Below are positions 1-8,230 of a DNA stretch of 64,000 bases, piece by piece (position 1 is the first letter of the stretch; every line of letters starts with the position of its first letter). The notes under the pieces are model-generated. The model worked only from the letters and a program-made list of their open reading frames with translations. It was not told the origin of the DNA and made no database searches. A program made the position numbers and the translations under genes. Origin of the DNA: Sediminispirochaeta smaragdinae DSM 11293 (GTDB lineage: Bacteria; Spirochaetota; Spirochaetia; DSM-16054; Sediminispirochaetaceae); contig NC_014364.1 of the NCBI RefSeq assembly GCF_000143985.1, positions 3,534,001 to 3,598,000 of the forward strand, in the 5' to 3' direction.

Positions 1-28
1 ATCTTTGCAGTAGGCTTTGAAAGGTGTA

Positions 29-844
29 CTAACGGAATTTACGGTTTACACCGGCGAGGTCGGCCTGAAAGGATAGAAGGATTTCCTCAATCTCGGTATT
101 CGAAACCGCTGATTGGTCGATCATACGATTCAAGCTTTCCCGAAGGGAATCATATTCCTGAAACACATTGAGTATGGATTGCACATCTTCCTGAACTTCA
201 TCGGCACTATCTTTGCTCTTTTGAGTTGTTTCCAAAAGCTTTTGCAGGATTTCCCGGCTTGATGAGACTTCGGCACCGATGGACTGCATGATGTCCACGA
301 GCTGAAAGATTAAGTCGATCATTTCATGCAGCTGTGCAGACGCCTGAGTAACGATCTCCCTGGATTGCTCCCCATGTCGCCGGATCTCTTTGGCGACAAC
401 AGCGAACCCCGCTCCTTCCGTTCCGACACGGGCAGCCTGAATCGAAGCATTCATTGCAAGAATATTCGTCATCTCGGACAAATCTTCGATTTCCTTCAGC
501 TGCTTCTCCGCCTCTTCGGCTTTCAACTGCAAGGCCTGCCCGAGCTTATAGGAATCGCCGAAAGATGTATCGATATGAGAAAAATGCTCTTCCACATCTT
601 CGATGTAGCCTCGGGAACGCAAGAAAACATCAAGCAAACGTTCCATTCGCTGCTGAAAGGTTGACCTGACGGTCCCAATGACCTCGGTTAATTTAGCGAA
701 TTGTTCATGCAAATACTGGATCGTAATATTCAGAAGCTGACTTCGCGATATAATTTCAAAAACGATCGCATTGATTTTACTCGCGAAGTAATGCAGTATC
801 TTTTTCCCGTTGCTTATCCTGGTCGTCGCATGTGCTTGGCCCAT
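29..844 (-). CDS. Cytosolic methyl-accepting chemotaxis-like signalling protein
   Basis: 271 residues, almost all predicted helix, with no membrane segment, so it is a soluble chemoreceptor-type protein. Residues about 121-162 match the highly conserved hairpin tip of the MCP signalling domain (pattern N-I-L-A-M-N-A-S-I-Q-A-A-R, then G-x-G-F-A-V-V-A-K-E-I-R, then E-Q-S), which contacts CheA and CheW in known receptors. The N-terminal 100 residues look coiled-coil and hold no sensor domain I recognise. It starts 5 bp after the FIST gene, with GGGAG about 9 nt upstream, so the two are co-transcribed and FIST probably supplies the sensing. The domain is shorter than in full receptors. MCP type is sure; the signal is unknown. 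Confidence 0.88.
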   Translation of the reverse strand: MGQAHATTRISNGKKILHYFASKINAIVFEIISRSQLLNITIQYLHEQFAKLTEVIGTVRSTFQQRMERLLDVFLRSRGYIEDVEEHFSHIDTSFGDSYKLGQALQLKAEEAEKQLKEIEDLSEMTNILAMNASIQAARVGTEGAGFAVVAKEIRRHGEQSREIVTQASAQLHEMIDLIFQLVDIMQSIGAEVSSSREILQKLLETTQKSKDSADEVQEDVQSILNVFQEYDSLRESLNRMIDQSAVSNTEIEEILLSFQADLAGVNRKFR

Positions 845-849
845 TGTGT

Positions 850-1959
850 CTATCTCCCGATGAACAAGGCGGTAAGAGTCTGGTTGTGATGAGTGAACAA
901 TTCCTCTCCGTAGGTATTAAAGCCTATGTAAGGAAGGGATGAAAAAATCTGATGAAAGCTCTCCAATTTGCCATCCTCTTTCATTTCAAGATATCGAAGG
1001 ACACAATTAAAAAGTATTACTCCCTGAATGGGATAGACATAGTCTTCGGCTTTTTTTAGTGCATCTCTGGCATTTGCAAGAATATCACCCTGCTTTAAGA
1101 GTTGCATTTTAGTGCCGGCCTCTATAAAGCAGTAGAATTGCAGTCCTTTCCCATCTATTACCGCATTGGGGCTTCTTGTATAAACCCTATCGCCGATAAC
1201 CACCCCTAATGGATTCCGTGAAAAATGGATATGGTCGATTGCCTCCGGTCCCGGAAGATTCAGCAGCTTAGCGTAATAATCGGCGGCAGGCATGTGGTTT
1301 ATTTCCCACACAATGCGCCGCTGAGGATCGGCACGGGTGATAAGGAACTCCTTCCCGGTAGGCAGATAATGGACAAAATGATCATAGAAAAAAGGAACCT
1401 TCATCTTCATTACCGCTACAGCCGCTCCGTCGCTGGACATTATAGAATTATGCGCAACCAATGTTTCGGTAAATGTTAGTTCATCTGCCGCTGCTCCGCC
1501 GACAATGGGGAAGGTGAACTTCTTTGCAGTGGTAAACTCTTTCATCAGCAACTCACCCAACGACAGTCCGTCGATAAGTACGATTCCAATGTAATCGGCG
1601 GGATTTACTTCACCTTCAGGAAGCTGAAGAGCAATATCCTCGACGATTTCACGTGCCGTCTGTCGCGGATGTGCTTTAACACCTTCACGAAAAGAGGAAA
1701 CCACTGTTTCCACTTCATCAGAGGAAAGCGACATGGCCGTAAAACCTTTTTCCATCGGCCCGTTCGGTCCCCACCCACCGATCATCGATGAGCCGAGGCA
1801 TACGGCCTCGGGAAACCACTGGTGGACGGTCGCCTCTATGTCCAACTTTTTATAATCGACAGAAAAAAAATACAAAACGATCCGAACATTTTCCTGCGAG
1901 ATCGCCTGCAAGACCGGATCAATATCCTCTCCGGCTGTAGCCGCTGTAAGAACTGACAT
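850..1959 (-). CDS. FIST-domain sensory protein
   Basis: 369 residues matching the FIST N plus FIST C architecture: an N-terminal half with G-S-S-M-I-G-G-W-G-P (about 55-65) and a C-terminal half ending in the typical S-S-L-P-Y-I-G-F-N-T-Y-G-E stretch. FIST domains are thought to bind small ligands such as amino acids and are often fused to or next to MCP or GGDEF modules. The frame stays open to an ATG at 2025, but a good sigma70-type promoter (1984-2012) lies inside that extension and GAGGG precedes the ATG at 1959, so the shorter start is chosen. It forms a two-gene operon with the MCP-like gene. Ligand unknown. Confidence 0.85.
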   Translation of the reverse strand: MSVLTAATAGEDIDPVLQAISQENVRIVLYFFSVDYKKLDIEATVHQWFPEAVCLGSSMIGGWGPNGPMEKGFTAMSLSSDEVETVVSSFREGVKAHPRQTAREIVEDIALQLPEGEVNPADYIGIVLIDGLSLGELLMKEFTTAKKFTFPIVGGAAADELTFTETLVAHNSIMSSDGAAVAVMKMKVPFFYDHFVHYLPTGKEFLITRADPQRRIVWEINHMPAADYYAKLLNLPGPEAIDHIHFSRNPLGVVIGDRVYTRSPNAVIDGKGLQFYCFIEAGTKMQLLKQGDILANARDALKKAEDYVYPIQGVILFNCVLRYLEMKEDGKLESFHQIFSSLPYIGFNTYGEELFTHHNQTLTALFIGR

Positions 1960-1983
1960 AGTATTTTGAACCCTCGTTGGAGC

Positions 1984-2012
1984 AGAATATACTAGAGCAC
2001 TCACAATGACAA
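1984..2012 (-). promoter_or_regulatory. Promoter of the FIST-MCP operon
   Basis: On the minus strand TTGTCA (2012-2007), a 17-bp spacer and TATTCT (1989-1984), followed by a leader of about 24 nt to the ATG at 1959. Inferred from sequence only. Confidence 0.5.
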
Positions 2013-2138
2013 TAAAAAAATACATGCATTGTCAAAAGAGAACCCACGTATCCCCGAAATTGCAGAAGCAATCGGTATGGAAATAAAGAAAGAAATGGTA
2101 TATTCTCACTACAAAATATAATGAAGGACGACAGGCAA

Positions 2139-2819
2139 ATGAGAAAAGTACGTTCAACGGTAGATGCCTTATCCTCGCCTTTGACGGGGAAAGGAATACG
2201 GCTTTCCGGTAAGGTCGTGAAGTACCTTTTGGGTCTTCTTATCCTTGCCATGGTTTCCGGCTGTACGATGCTGCCGGCATCAATTCGGAGCGAGGGCCCG
2301 GAACCAGGGACCGTGGGATTCTATGAAGTCACCCCGGTAGAAGGTAAGGTCGTAACGGATAATGTGACGGCCCGGAGAATGAGTACTCCGGGAGATCGCA
2401 TCTACGTGTATCGCGTCGATGATGATATGGTGGTTCTTGGCGAAGGAAATACAAACCCAGAGGCCAAGGTAAAACCCTTCGATGAGGTAAGCGGTGGGGT
2501 TGTGATTACTCCCGACGGAGCAAAGCGACTTGCCTCTTATCTGGAAAAAGTAATCGCCCAGTACGATAGTACGGATAAACAGAACAGCTTGTACATGGAC
2601 TTCCGCTTTTTGACCGACGGAACCATCGAAGAAGGCCAGGGAGAAGAGGTTACTACAAAGGAGAAGATCACTCTTCGTTTTCAATACATATTCAACAAGA
2701 TGGCACTTGAAGATGAGGAAACGACCCTCTGCTATCTGGGAGGAAGAGCTTCAGCCTCACCAAAAGAATTGACATACAACGAAATCAAAATACTCATCTC
2801 GAACCTGCAAAAAAAGTAA
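2139..2819 (+). CDS. Putative lipoprotein of unknown function
   Basis: A hydrophobic stretch ends in a lipobox (A-M-V-S-G-C), so the mature protein is probably anchored in a membrane through that Cys; the following 180 residues are polar, with no domain I recognise. The start is uncertain. ATG 2121 has no Shine-Dalgarno; ATG 2139 has AAGGA about 10 nt upstream; GTG 2217 would give a textbook 15-residue lipoprotein signal (M-K-Y-L-L-G-L-L). The gene stands alone: the FIST gene is divergent upstream and a hairpin follows. Lipoprotein is likely; function cannot be read. Confidence 0.7.
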   Translation: MRKVRSTVDALSSPLTGKGIRLSGKVVKYLLGLLILAMVSGCTMLPASIRSEGPEPGTVGFYEVTPVEGKVVTDNVTARRMSTPGDRIYVYRVDDDMVVLGEGNTNPEAKVKPFDEVSGGVVITPDGAKRLASYLEKVIAQYDSTDKQNSLYMDFRFLTDGTIEEGQGEEVTTKEKITLRFQYIFNKMALEDEETTLCYLGGRASASPKELTYNEIKILISNLQKK

Positions 2820-2829
2820 CCCCTCTATG

Positions 2830-2862
2830 CGGATACTCCGCCCTATGGCGGCGGAGCATCCG
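2830..2862 (+). terminator. Terminator-like hairpin after the lipoprotein gene
   Basis: Arms 2830-2842 and 2850-2862 pair over 13 bp with one A-C mismatch and a 7-nt loop. The downstream T tract is poor, so this could instead be a 3'-end stabilising hairpin. Confidence 0.5.
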
Positions 2863-2910
2863 TGCCGTTGCTTCTTATGCTAGCATAATCAAGTTCATCA
2901 TTCATAACAT

Positions 2911-2939
2911 TTCATTATCAATTCAGCATAAAATATAAT
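2911..2939 (+). promoter_or_regulatory. Candidate promoter of the YeiH-family gene
   Basis: TTCATT (2911-2916), 17 bp, then a perfect TATAAT (2934-2939), 47 bp before the ATG at 2986. The -35 is weak. Confidence 0.4.
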
Positions 2940-2985
2940 TATACATAAAGAGTTATTTTCTCTATCCTCCCGGCAAGGAGTTGCC

Positions 2986-3966
2986 ATGAAATTGTTAAAC
3001 ATCTTGCCGGGCCTGGTAATGTGCATCATCATAGGCGGAGTCTCGTTTATAGTCGCTCGATATATTCCTCTGGGAAGTGTAACGATATCAATTCTGCTCG
3101 GAGTGCTTACCGCCAACATTGTAAGGCTTCCTGATATAACAAAAGCGGGAGTACGTTTTGCAGAAAAAAAGGTTTTAACCTGGGCTATTGCCTTACTCGG
3201 CCTGGAACTCGATTACCGCGTACTCCTTTCCCTGGGGTATTCCACTATTGTTATTATTCTTACAGGAGTCATCTTTACTATCGGTATGGGACTTTTTTGG
3301 GGAAAAATCTTAAAAGCGGAACGTAATCTCAGCCTGCTTGTGGGAATTGGAAATGCAGTCTGTGGAAGTTCTGCAATTGCCGCGGCTCAAGGGGTAATTA
3401 AGGCAGAAGAAGAGGATGTGGGTGTATCCATCGCCGTCATTAATCTTCTCGGGACAGTGGGAATATTTTTACTTCCCGGAATTTTCTTTGTGTGGAAGGG
3501 GTTCCCAAACGCAGGAAAGGGTATCCTTATAGGCGACACCCTCCAGGCAGTGGGACAGGTAACAGCGGCAGGCTTCTCTCTTTCAGATGCAATAGGGCAG
3601 ACAGCAACAATAGTAAAAATGGGAAGAATCCTTCTCCTTACCCCATTGGTCCTTATCCTCGGGGGAATCAGGAAACGAAAAACGGGAGAAGATATTCGAG
3701 GTGAAAAACTCCCCGGCATACCGCTCTATATCCTTTTCTTTATCCTCTTCTCGGTTATCGGGTCAGTAGAAATGCTGCCGGCCCCGGCAACAGCGGCAAT
3801 CAAGCTAATCAGCAAATTGCTTCTTACGGTGGCAATGGCAGGTATCGGCATGAAGATCACCCTCCACCAGCTTATCCGAGGCGGCAGAACCGCTCTCGGA
3901 ATCGGCATGCTCACCTGGGGCTGCCAAATTGCTTTCAGCCTCCTGCTCATCATGCTTCTGCATTAG
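2986..3966 (+). CDS. YeiH/UPF0324-family membrane protein (putative anion exporter)
   Basis: 326 residues with about ten hydrophobic segments, matching the UPF0324/YeiH family (Cons_hypoth698). Family hallmarks are present: S-I-L-L-G-V-L near residue 31, G-N-A-V-C-G-S-S-A-I-A-A (about 122-133), and D-T-L-Q-A-V-G-Q-V-T-A-A-G-F-S (about 184-198). The length is typical. Members are annotated as putative sulfate exporters, but the transported anion is poorly established. AAGGAG precedes the ATG with good spacing. The gene is monocistronic and convergent with the glycerate kinase gene; copy A of a dispersed 21-bp repeat starts 11 nt after its stop. Confidence 0.85.
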   Translation: MKLLNILPGLVMCIIIGGVSFIVARYIPLGSVTISILLGVLTANIVRLPDITKAGVRFAEKKVLTWAIALLGLELDYRVLLSLGYSTIVIILTGVIFTIGMGLFWGKILKAERNLSLLVGIGNAVCGSSAIAAAQGVIKAEEEDVGVSIAVINLLGTVGIFLLPGIFFVWKGFPNAGKGILIGDTLQAVGQVTAAGFSLSDAIGQTATIVKMGRILLLTPLVLILGGIRKRKTGEDIRGEKLPGIPLYILFFILFSVIGSVEMLPAPATAAIKLISKLLLTVAMAGIGMKITLHQLIRGGRTALGIGMLTWGCQIAFSLLLIMLLH

Positions 3967-3976
3967 TATGATGTCA

Positions 3977-3997
3977 GTGTTCGGAATCCTGGTGATG
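3977..3997 (+). repeat. Dispersed 21-bp repeat, copy A
   Basis: Begins GTGTTCGGAATCCTGG and matches copy B (24258-24278, minus) at 20 of 21 positions and copy C (30950-30970, plus) at 18 of 21. It lies just after the stop of the YeiH-family gene, in the sense orientation. Confidence 0.55.
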
Positions 3998-4044
3998 TAT
4001 ATTCATAGCCGTTTGGATATGACAAAGGCTCCACAAAACATGAT

Positions 4045-5190
4045 CTATACGGCGAGCCTCTTTCCAATGGTAAGCAATCGCGCTACCCGCTCTCCCGTCT
4101 CTACCAGGAGGCCCCGCCCTTTTTCCATAGCCTCGGCGAGCGTCATAGCCCTGTTCACAGTGCTGATTACCGCATCGATACCCACATCATACACAGCTTC
4201 AAAGTCATCACCGATATCCCCTACAATGGCAATGACCGGGATCTCTCCGGCCCTTTTTGTCCAAAGAGCGACCCCGGCAGGGACCTTTCCGAAAGGGGTC
4301 TGCCGGTCAAGTTTCCCTTCTCCGGTAATGACAAGGTCCGCATCCCGTACCAGCTCACTAAAATCAAGCATGCTCAGGACCGCATCAATTCCCGGCCGCA
4401 GTTCCGCACCCAACAAACCGACAAGCCCTCCGCCGAGGCCTCCGGCCGCCCCGCTGCCGGGAAGTTCGGCGATGGAGACATGGAGGTCACGCTCTACGAT
4501 CTCGGCATAATGTGCCAGGGCCCGGTCCAGTTCTTTCACCATGGCGGGACTCGCTCCCTTCTGCGGTCCATAGGTAGCCGAAGCCCCCTGAGGACCGCAG
4601 AGGGGATTAGTGACATCACACGCCGTAATGAGTTTTATGTCTTTGATACGGGGGTCCATGCGGGAAACATCTATGGAATCAAGGGAAAGCAGTGCCGCCC
4701 CTCCCCGTTTAATCTCGTTTCCCGATTTGTCTTTCAAGGAAATTCCCAGTGCCTGCGCCATCCCTGCACCGCCGTCGTTTGTGGCACTGCCGCCGATACC
4801 AAGAAGGATCTCTTTGCAACCGGCATCCAGGGCGGCTTTCATAAGTTCTCCGGTTCCATACGTAGTGGAAAGAGAAGGGTCCCGCTTATTCTCCGGAACA
4901 AGAGGAAGACCAGAGGCAGCGGCCATCTCCAAAACGGCTTTTTGTCCCGGAAGCATCCCCCACTCCGCCTCTACTGTTCTTCCCAAGGGGTCTGTCACCC
5001 GGCAGCGTCGTTTTTCGCCTCCAAGGGCCCTTACCACGGTATCCGTTGTTCCCTCGCCTCCGTCGGCAATGGGAACGATATGATATTCCTGCTCGCCCAG
5101 AATCCGTTGCATGCCCTCTTTGATAGCCAAGCACACCTGCTCTGCAGAGTTACTTCCTTTGTAGGAATCTGTAGCTATGACGATCTTCAT
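4045..5190 (-). CDS. Glycerate kinase (type 2, GarK/GlxK family)
   Basis: 381 residues, full length for this family, which phosphorylates D-glycerate to 2-phosphoglycerate with ATP in the cytoplasm. Family signatures include I-A-T-D-S-Y-K-G-S at the N terminus, P-I-A-D-G-G-E-G-T-T (40-49), G-I-G-G-S-A-T-N-D-G-G-A-G (about 131-143) and L-V-I-T-G-E-G-K-L-D (about 284-293). It starts 1 bp after the TPR gene, with AAGGAAA inside that gene's end, so the two are translationally coupled. With the GntP permease upstream this is the metabolic end of a glycerate-uptake operon. Family assignment is firm; substrate follows from the family. Confidence 0.93.
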   Translation of the reverse strand: MKIVIATDSYKGSNSAEQVCLAIKEGMQRILGEQEYHIVPIADGGEGTTDTVVRALGGEKRRCRVTDPLGRTVEAEWGMLPGQKAVLEMAAASGLPLVPENKRDPSLSTTYGTGELMKAALDAGCKEILLGIGGSATNDGGAGMAQALGISLKDKSGNEIKRGGAALLSLDSIDVSRMDPRIKDIKLITACDVTNPLCGPQGASATYGPQKGASPAMVKELDRALAHYAEIVERDLHVSIAELPGSGAAGGLGGGLVGLLGAELRPGIDAVLSMLDFSELVRDADLVITGEGKLDRQTPFGKVPAGVALWTKRAGEIPVIAIVGDIGDDFEAVYDVGIDAVISTVNRAMTLAEAMEKGRGLLVETGERVARLLTIGKRLAV

Positions 5191-5191
5191 A

Positions 5192-5827
5192 TTATATTTC
5201 CTTTTCAGCTTTTAAAAGATTTCCGGCGACAGCCTGATTATCTACGAGATCGAGGACCTTCCGGAAAAAGGCTGCCGCCTTATCGCTTTGATGCATATGA
5301 TTCATATAAAGGCTCCCGATATTATTCAGGGATTCAATATCAGAAGGATCATATTCGGCCGCCTCAAGGTAGAGTTCCAGGGCCTTTGCAGGATCGCTTT
5401 TCATGAGAGAACGGGCCTCTTCTACTAAGCGTGCATTTTCCGCAATATGTGAATAGCGAGCTTCGTCCTTCAAAAGCTTCAATCGAAGCTGTATCAGCTT
5501 TTTCTCTTTCTCCGCAGGTTCCTCTTCCAAAGCCTTGTGGTACCACGAGACAGCCGACGATCCCTTACCCCAGTAATAATAGATATCAGCCAAAAGGCGG
5601 CATAAGCGGAGGCTCCTTCCAAAACGATCGATGCTCTGTGTAAGAAGGGCTTCGGCCTGATCGAATTTCTTTTGGGCCAACAAGACGACTCCCATATTGT
5701 AATTCAATCCCAATACGCCAGGCCGTCGTTTCATCATTTTTAACAGATACCGTTCAGCCTCTGCCCATTGGCTTTGCACCATGGCATTGAGCGTCCTTCG
5801 CTCGTAATAACGATCAAGAATTCCCAT
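5192..5827 (-). CDS. TPR-repeat protein
   Basis: 211 residues made of tetratricopeptide-type helical pairs, for example L-N-Y-N-M-G-V-V-L-L-A-Q-K-K-F-D-Q-A-E-A-L near residue 40 and a last repeat with S-L-N-N-I-G-S-L-Y near 170. There is no signal peptide or membrane segment, so it is a cytosolic scaffold of unknown partner. GAGGGG precedes the ATG. It lies between the permease and the kinase of the glycerate operon, separated from the permease by a 12-bp inverted repeat and coupled to the kinase by a 1-bp gap. A role in the pathway is inferred only from position. Confidence 0.8.
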   Translation of the reverse strand: MGILDRYYERRTLNAMVQSQWAEAERYLLKMMKRRPGVLGLNYNMGVVLLAQKKFDQAEALLTQSIDRFGRSLRLCRLLADIYYYWGKGSSAVSWYHKALEEEPAEKEKKLIQLRLKLLKDEARYSHIAENARLVEEARSLMKSDPAKALELYLEAAEYDPSDIESLNNIGSLYMNHMHQSDKAAAFFRKVLDLVDNQAVAGNLLKAEKEI

Positions 5828-5853
5828 AGGCCCCTCGTGTAACTATTGCATCT

Positions 5854-5889
5854 AATAATACCGGACACATAATAGTATCCGGTATTATT
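5854..5889 (-). terminator. 12-bp perfect hairpin between permease and TPR genes
   Basis: AATAATACCGGA (5854-5865) is exactly inverted at 5878-5889 with a 12-nt loop. There is no U-run after it on the minus strand, so it is more likely an intra-operon attenuator, processing or mRNA-stabilising hairpin than a full terminator. Confidence 0.5.
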
Positions 5890-5917
5890 CCGTTATGAAA
5901 TCGTTTTTTCCTGGTGT

Positions 5918-7261
5918 TTAGATGAAGATGGCCCCGAGTATCATGATAACGATGATGGCTACAACTCCCTCCACAAGGGTAACCCCGGTTTGGGTTTTGT
6001 ATGCCGTCGAGGTATCCATATCGGAAAATTGAGAAACGACCCAGAAGTAGCTATCGTTTGCATGAGAAACGGTCATGGATCCGGCACCGATGGCAAGGAC
6101 CGTAAGGACCTTGGCAATCTCGGAAGTCATTCCCATGTCTCCCATAAGAGGAGCAATCATAGCAGAAGTAACAATCATCGATACGGTGGAAGCTCCCATA
6201 GCGGTTTTGAGAAGTGCCGCTATGATAAACGGAATGAGAAGGCCAGCATGCATCTTTATAAGTGAGCTGGAAAGAACATCGGCGATCGGAAGGGCCCGGA
6301 GCACCTGGCCCAGAGAACCGCCTGCACCTGTTATGGCAAGGATTCCTGCAGCGCTGACGATCCCTTCACTCATCCATTTGAATGAGGTACCTTTGGGTTC
6401 GGCTTTCGGGATAAGCGTTACCGCAAGGCCGATACCGAGAATAAGGGCGGTAACGGGATTTCCAATAAAATCGAAGAAAGACTTTGCAACTCCGGATCCA
6501 AATGGGGCCGAAGGAAAATCGGCAATAGATTTGAAAGCAATGAGGATGATGGGTAATAAGATCGGTGCAAAAGAGCGCAAAGCATTAGGGAGTTTCCCAT
6601 ACTTGTCCATCAGCTCATCGAGGGTCACCTCCGGATTGGCGGGGATATCGTATCTGCTGGAAATTTTCAACGCATAAAAGTAGCCGGCCAAAAGGACAGG
6701 AATCGAAACGGCAAGGCCGACTAAGATAACCAAGCCTAAATCGGCTTTTAGGGTCCCGGCCATGATAATGGGACCAGGTGTAGGTGGAACCAGACAATGG
6801 GTGGCATAAAGCCCAGAACTGAGACAGGTGGCCATAACGGCCAGTGAAATCCCCGATTTTTCCGCCAAGGCCCTATTAATAGGCGAAAGGATGACGAACC
6901 CTGAATCGCAAAAAACAGGAATACTAACCACGTAACCGGTAAGGCTCATGGTTAACGGAGCCCGTTTCTTTCCCACAACCTTTAGAATGGCATTTGCCAT
7001 TGTCAATGCAGCACCGGTTTTTTCCAGGATGGTTCCAATGATTGTTCCCGCAAGAATAACAATCCCGATGCTACCGAGAATACTGCCAAAACCGGAGGTA
7101 ATGGTACTGATCAAGTCGTCTACGGGTATACCACAGACAATTCCGACAAAATAGGCTGCTAAAAGCAGGACAACGAAGGGATGCCAGTTCAATTTTGAAA
7201 TTAATAACACCATTCCCACTATGGCAATGATGACCGCAAGGAATAGATACCATCCAGGCAT
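5918..7261 (-). CDS. GntP-family permease (gluconate/glycerate type)
   Basis: 447 residues with about 12-14 hydrophobic segments, standard for the GntP family of H+-coupled sugar-acid permeases. Typical stretches are I-P-V-F-C-D-S-G-F-V-I-L (about 114-125), V-P-P-T-P-G-P (about 158-164) and S-H-A-N-D-S-Y-F-W-V-V (about 402-412). AAGGAGAG lies before the ATG. It sits between a metallo-beta-lactamase-fold gene and TPR plus glycerate kinase genes, so the likely substrate is D-glycerate, though gluconate or another sugar acid is possible. Control is by the GntR promoter upstream of the preceding gene. Confidence 0.92.
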   Translation of the reverse strand: MPGWYLFLAVIIAIVGMVLLISKLNWHPFVVLLLAAYFVGIVCGIPVDDLISTITSGFGSILGSIGIVILAGTIIGTILEKTGAALTMANAILKVVGKKRAPLTMSLTGYVVSIPVFCDSGFVILSPINRALAEKSGISLAVMATCLSSGLYATHCLVPPTPGPIIMAGTLKADLGLVILVGLAVSIPVLLAGYFYALKISSRYDIPANPEVTLDELMDKYGKLPNALRSFAPILLPIILIAFKSIADFPSAPFGSGVAKSFFDFIGNPVTALILGIGLAVTLIPKAEPKGTSFKWMSEGIVSAAGILAITGAGGSLGQVLRALPIADVLSSSLIKMHAGLLIPFIIAALLKTAMGASTVSMIVTSAMIAPLMGDMGMTSEIAKVLTVLAIGAGSMTVSHANDSYFWVVSQFSDMDTSTAYKTQTGVTLVEGVVAIIVIMILGAIFI

Positions 7262-7287
7262 TTTCTCTCTCCTTTCTTAATCTGAGA

Positions 7288-8130
7288 TTATTCGATACTT
7301 AAAGTTGAACCTGTACTATTTCTGAAAGAAGTATGACTCCGTTCTTCCAGAAACGAGACGGCCGCTTCTCCTGTACAGTGTGAAACTCCCATGATCGAGA
7401 TCTTTCTCTTTATAAAATCGTTAATAACATAACGGATCCGCTGGCTTGAGGCTTCAACTAAATGGGTTCCCCCGAGAAGAGCATAGATAGGCTTATCAAA
7501 ACGCTCTTCTACCGTATCAAGCATGTTGAGAATTCCAGGATGGGCACATCCCACAAGGACCACGAGTCCCTTTGCAGCTTCTACGACTAATAGCACTTCA
7601 TCACGAAATTCATCGGGATACACCTGGCGTGTCGCATCATCCCAGAGAACAAACCGGGGATGTATAAGCTCTTCGGAATGAATTTTCTTAAAGTTCGTAA
7701 CAATCCAGGCCCCCGGAGCAATTTCGGTAGTATCGGCTGTGACCTCTTTATGACTGATTGAACGGGTCTCAAGAAACAGTTCGTCAAAATCATTACCAAG
7801 ATATTGGAGGGAAGGGCCATATATACCATATTTTTTCTCAAAAAACCCCTTCCCCGTCCATAACGTATACTGAGAATCGGGATACGCTTCGACAAAGGGG
7901 CGGAAGCCTCCTGTGTGGTCATAGTGACCATGGCTAAGAATTACATGGCGAACATGTCCAACATCAACTAACAGTTTATTTGCATTGTCAATAAATCTCC
8001 GACTGCTGCCGGTGTCGAAAAGAAGCATCTCCCCATCTTTGTCGATAAAGAATGAAAGCCCATGTTCTCCGGAAAGCCCCTTGTGCTCACCTATGGAATT
8101 CTCAATTAAGGTTGTTATTGTTATGCTCAT
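7288..8130 (-). CDS. Metallo-beta-lactamase-fold hydrolase (COG1237-like)
   Basis: 280 residues. The metal motif S-H-G-H-Y-D-H-T-G-G lies near residue 66, preceded by E-H-G-L-S-F-F-I and L-L-F-D-T-G; later ligands are G-C-A-H-P-G and a G-G-T-H-L stretch, and the end has S-H-C-T-G-E. This set matches the COG1237 group that includes RFA-P synthase-like proteins of archaea. In this operon a lactonase or other hydrolytic role feeding the sugar-acid pathway is possible but only inferred. The frame is open to 8268, but the operon promoter (8189-8217) lies inside that extension; ATG 8130 has AAGGAAA upstream. Confidence 0.82.
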   Translation of the reverse strand: MSITITTLIENSIGEHKGLSGEHGLSFFIDKDGEMLLFDTGSSRRFIDNANKLLVDVGHVRHVILSHGHYDHTGGFRPFVEAYPDSQYTLWTGKGFFEKKYGIYGPSLQYLGNDFDELFLETRSISHKEVTADTTEIAPGAWIVTNFKKIHSEELIHPRFVLWDDATRQVYPDEFRDEVLLVVEAAKGLVVLVGCAHPGILNMLDTVEERFDKPIYALLGGTHLVEASSQRIRYVINDFIKRKISIMGVSHCTGEAAVSFLEERSHTSFRNSTGSTLSIE

Positions 8131-8171
8131 TGGCGAAGCAATTTCCTTTCCACAAAGTTGTATGTTATCTG

Positions 8172-8182
8172 TTGTCTGACAA
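8172..8182 (-). promoter_or_regulatory. GntR (FadR-type) operator at the transcription start
   Basis: TTGTCTGACAA fits the FadR-subfamily consensus TNGT-N3-ACNA exactly and is a near-perfect palindrome. It begins 6 bp after the -10 box of the operon promoter, so a bound repressor would cover the start site. The gene for a FadR-type regulator is adjacent. Confidence 0.65.
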
Positions 8183-8188
8183 GTAAAG

Positions 8189-8217
8189 ATTGTAAAAGCA
8201 AATCTCTTATCTGTCAA
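8189..8217 (-). promoter_or_regulatory. Promoter of the glycerate operon
   Basis: Minus strand TTGACA (8217-8212, perfect), 17-bp spacer, TACAAT (8194-8189). It drives the metallo-beta-lactamase-fold, GntP, TPR and glycerate kinase genes. Confidence 0.7.
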
Positions 8218-8230
8218 ACTGTTTTTTATG

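Noticed and set aside
2029-2121. A 30-codon frame from TTG reading like part of a helix-turn-helix (I-P-E-I-A-E-A-I-G-M, then V-Y-S-H-Y-K)
   Set aside because: It has no Shine-Dalgarno, the spacing between the Gly and Tyr is two residues off the TetR pattern, and it lies across a divergent promoter region. It may be a gene remnant but cannot be supported.
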